Assembly (NCBI GenBank): GCA_947455585.1
Contig: CANGOY010000001.1
Span: forward strand, 1 to 34,363
DNA from: Comamonadaceae bacterium
GTDB lineage: Bacteria > Pseudomonadota > Gammaproteobacteria > Burkholderiales > Burkholderiaceae_C
DNA: 34,363 nt
Direction: 5' to 3'
Each line of letters begins with the position of its first letter. Within the stretch, counting starts at the first letter, position 1. Below the pieces are notes generated by a model. The model saw only the letters and a program-made list of their open reading frames with translations. It made no database searches and was not told the DNA's origin. Positions 32,223-34,363 of the stretch are shown piece by piece. A program made the translations under genes and the position numbers.

Positions 32223-33520
32223 AGCCACGCATCGCCATCGTGGGCTCAGGTATTTCGGGCTTGTCTGCCGCGCACCATTTGCACGGCAAAGCCGACATCA
32301 CCTTGTTTGAAGCAGGTGACTACTTCGGCGGTCACACACACACCGTGGACGTGACCTTGCCCACAGCCACCGGCGTGCAAACGCATGGCGTGGACACGGG
32401 CTTCTTGGTTTACAACGAGCGCACGTATCCTGGGCTGATTGCTTTGTTTGAAGAATTGCAAGTAGCCACGGTCAAATCAGACATGTCGTTTTCGGTGCAA
32501 GTGCCCCACAAAAACGGCCAAGGCGCTTTGGAGTGGAACGGTGCCAACCTCAATACCGTGTTTGCCCAGCGCAGCAACTTGTTCAAGCCCAGCTTCTTGC
32601 TGATGCTGCGCGATGTGATGCGCTTCAACATCCTAGCCACCGAGCTGGCCGAACGCAACCAAGACCATGAGTTAGCCCAGCCCTTGAGCCAATTTTTGCT
32701 CTTGCACAAATTCAGCGACGTGTTTCGCGATTGGTATTTGCTGCCCATGCTTGGCTGCATTTGGAGCTGCCCCACAGACCAAATGCTGAAGTTTCCTGTG
32801 GCCACCATGATTCGGTTTTGCCACAACCACGGACTGATTCAGGTCAACAACCGCCCGCAGTGGTACACCGTGGCAGGCGGCGCACGCCACTATGTTGAGA
32901 AAATTTTGACTGGCATTTCAGACAAGCGTTTGAATACGCCCGTGCTTCGCATCAAGCGCGATGCACACGGTGTGACGCTGCAAACGCATGCAGGCTCAGA
33001 ACGATTTGACCAAGTGATTTTGGCCACCCACGCCGACCAATCGTTGGCCATGCTGGCCGAGCCCACACCGCAAGAAGCGGCCACTTTGAGTGCCATTCGC
33101 TACCACCCCAACCGCGCAGTCTTGCACACCGACACCTCGGTGATGCCCCAGAAAAAACTCGCGTGGGCCGCGTGGAACTACGAACGTGCGGCTCACAGCA
33201 ACACCGAGTCCACCCGCGTGTGCCTGCACTACTGGCTCAACCTGTTGCAGCCGCTGCCGTTCACGCAAGACGTCATCGTGTCGCTAAACCCCGTGCACGA
33301 AATTGACCCAGCGCACATCCTTGGCGAATACAACTACGCCCACCCCGTATTTGACTTACCAGCCATTCAAGCGCAAACCCAGATGCCACAGCTGCAAGGC
33401 CAACAACACACGTGGTTTGCCGGCGCGTGGATGGGCTACGGCTTTCATGAAGATGGCTTCAAAGCTGGGCGCGATGCCGCACAGACCTTGTGGGCCAAAT
33501 CGCGCATGCTCAACGCATGA
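32219..33520 (+). CDS. FAD-dependent oxidoreductase (COG2907/amine oxidase-like)
   Basis: A 433-aa protein. The N-terminal dinucleotide motif VGSGISGLSAAHHL is at about residues 8-21, and the acidic end of beta-2 is in LFEAGDYFGGHTHTV. The C-terminal FAD motif is TWFAGAWMGYGFHEDGFKAGRDAAQ. This combination, especially GYGFHEDG, is typical of the predicted NAD/FAD-binding group next to DUF1365 and cyclopropane fatty acid synthase-like genes in many bacteria. A role in oxidising or desaturating fatty acyl chains, as in furan or other modified lipids, is an inference from this context. It overlaps the peroxidase upstream (ATGA) and the DUF1365 gene downstream. Confidence 0.9.
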   Translation: MKPRIAIVGSGISGLSAAHHLHGKADITLFEAGDYFGGHTHTVDVTLPTATGVQTHGVDTGFLVYNERTYPGLIALFEELQVATVKSDMSFSVQVPHKNGQGALEWNGANLNTVFAQRSNLFKPSFLLMLRDVMRFNILATELAERNQDHELAQPLSQFLLLHKFSDVFRDWYLLPMLGCIWSCPTDQMLKFPVATMIRFCHNHGLIQVNNRPQWYTVAGGARHYVEKILTGISDKRLNTPVLRIKRDAHGVTLQTHAGSERFDQVILATHADQSLAMLAEPTPQEAATLSAIRYHPNRAVLHTDTSVMPQKKLAWAAWNYERAAHSNTESTRVCLHYWLNLLQPLPFTQDVIVSLNPVHEIDPAHILGEYNYAHPVFDLPAIQAQTQMPQLQGQQHTWFAGAWMGYGFHEDGFKAGRDAAQTLWAKSRMLNA

Positions 33521-34335
33521 TGTCAAGCACCACAACCCACAACGCGCATCCACCTCTGCAGCGCGCATGGGCTGCCGACAAGCCGCAAGCCATGATTGGT
33601 TTTGGCCAAGTGCGTCACTCGCGTTTGCGCCCCACGCCCCACGTGTTCAACTACAGCACCTTCTTTTTGATGCTGCCCATGCGCACGCTTCAATCCCACG
33701 GTGACACCACGCTGCCCATCAACCGCGCAGGCGCCATCAGCTTTCACGACGTGGACCACGGCGATGGTAGAAGCGCAAATGACGGCGGTGCACTGGCTTG
33801 GCTAGATGAACTGCTGCACAGCGAAGGCATCACCGACGCCACGGGCGAGGTGTGGCTGCACTGCTACCCGCGCGTACTGGGCTACACCTTCAAGCCTGTG
33901 AGCTTTTGGTATTGCCTTGCCGCAGATAACAGCCTGCGCGCCATCGTGGTGGAAGTGAACAACACCTTTGGTGAGCGCCATTGCTATTTGCTAGACCAAC
34001 CTCGCTATGGCGTTGAGCAACGCGCGAGCAAAGTGTTTCATGTGTCGCCGTTTTGCGCCGTACAGGGCGACTACCGCTTTCGCTTCATGCGTACGGAAGA
34101 CCACACGGTAGCCAGCGTGGACCACGACGATGCACACGGCCCCTTGATTGAAACCAGCGTGAGCGGCCAGCTCCAACCCATCACGCACCTTGTCCTACGC
34201 CATGCGCTGTGGGGCTACCCATTGATGACCCTGATGGTGATGACACGCATCCATTGGCAGGCGCTGAAGCTTTGGCTAAAACGAGTGCCATTTTTTACAA
34301 AACCAACACCCCCACAAGATTTTGTGACCCGCTGA
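33517..34335 (+). CDS. DUF1365 family protein
   Basis: A 272-aa protein of unknown chemistry. Family features are RPTPHVFNYSTFFLMLPM near the N-terminus, EVWLHCYPRVLGYTFKPVSFWYC in the middle, VVEVNNTFGERHCYLL and KVFHVSPFCAVQGDYRFRF. The C-terminal half ends in a hydrophobic/amphipathic region (ITHLVLRHALWGYPLMTLMVMTRIHW) that could contact membrane. It overlaps the FAD gene: ATG at 33517 (ATGA) or 33520 (TGATG) may be used. DUF1365 proteins regularly sit between a COG2907 FAD protein and cyclopropane fatty acid synthase-like methyltransferases, so lipid modification is the best guess. Confidence 0.9.
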   Translation: MMSSTTTHNAHPPLQRAWAADKPQAMIGFGQVRHSRLRPTPHVFNYSTFFLMLPMRTLQSHGDTTLPINRAGAISFHDVDHGDGRSANDGGALAWLDELLHSEGITDATGEVWLHCYPRVLGYTFKPVSFWYCLAADNSLRAIVVEVNNTFGERHCYLLDQPRYGVEQRASKVFHVSPFCAVQGDYRFRFMRTEDHTVASVDHDDAHGPLIETSVSGQLQPITHLVLRHALWGYPLMTLMVMTRIHWQALKLWLKRVPFFTKPTPPQDFVTR

Positions 34336-34354
34336 CGCAGAGAAGAGCATTGCC

Positions 34355-34363
34355 ATGAACCCC
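34355..34363 (+). CDS. Start of next gene in the cluster (only Met-Asn-Pro visible)
   Basis: ATG at 34355, 19 nt after the DUF1365 stop, with GAGAAGAG about 10 nt upstream. Only three codons are in the window. By neighbourhood analogy, a cyclopropane-fatty-acyl-phospholipid synthase or related methyltransferase is likely, but nothing in the visible bases proves that. Confidence 0.35.

Noticed and set aside
1..34363. Mobile element, prophage or anti-phage defence system
   Set aside because: No transposase, integrase, phage structural gene or defence-family domain is seen. The Bor-like genes alone do not indicate a prophage.

Overview
This window looks like chromosomal DNA from a betaproteobacterium of the order Burkholderiales, most likely a freshwater Comamonadaceae (Limnohabitans/Rhodoferax-like). 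The grounds are the mid-50s GC impression, the protein sequence style (GlnE, YhdP, LIV transporter and FixJ-type two-component proteins), and the tight gene packing with ATGA and TGATG junctions. I could not run a search, so the genus is an inference. I see no rRNA, tRNA, CRISPR array, insertion sequence or phage genes.

Left part (1-7041): a truncated SDR dehydrogenase, an A/T-richer lipoprotein gene and a small cupin. A minus-strand operon def-fmt-azlC-azlD follows (peptide deformylase, Met-tRNA formyltransferase, branched-chain amino acid exporter). On the plus strand lie a Cys-containing secreted protein plus a DUF6803-like membrane protein, then dprA and smg.

Middle (7056-19382), all minus strand: a complete LIV-type ABC transporter operon in the order livG-livF-livK-livH-livM, with a terminator-like hairpin inside it and a GntR-type palindrome upstream. 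Next come the Sec accessory operon yajC-secD-secF, a 1186-aa fused indolepyruvate:ferredoxin oxidoreductase, and two tandem Bor-family lipoprotein genes.

Right part (19440-30554): a run of overlapping or nearly abutting minus-strand genes, yhdP, histidine kinase, FixJ-type regulator and mltA, mixing envelope biogenesis with a two-component system. It is divergent from glnE. glnE converges on hldE-C/rfaE2, and the two stop codons overlap.

Right end (30567-34363): the most interesting region. A MerR-type regulator with an intact adenosyl-B12 photosensor signature (W-x9-EH and ExHxxG) is divergent from a periplasmic glutathione peroxidase, a COG2907-type FAD oxidoreductase and a DUF1365 protein. 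The genes on the plus strand are overlapped, and a further gene starts just before the window ends. This resembles LitR/CarH-controlled, light- and singlet-oxygen-responsive lipid modification clusters.
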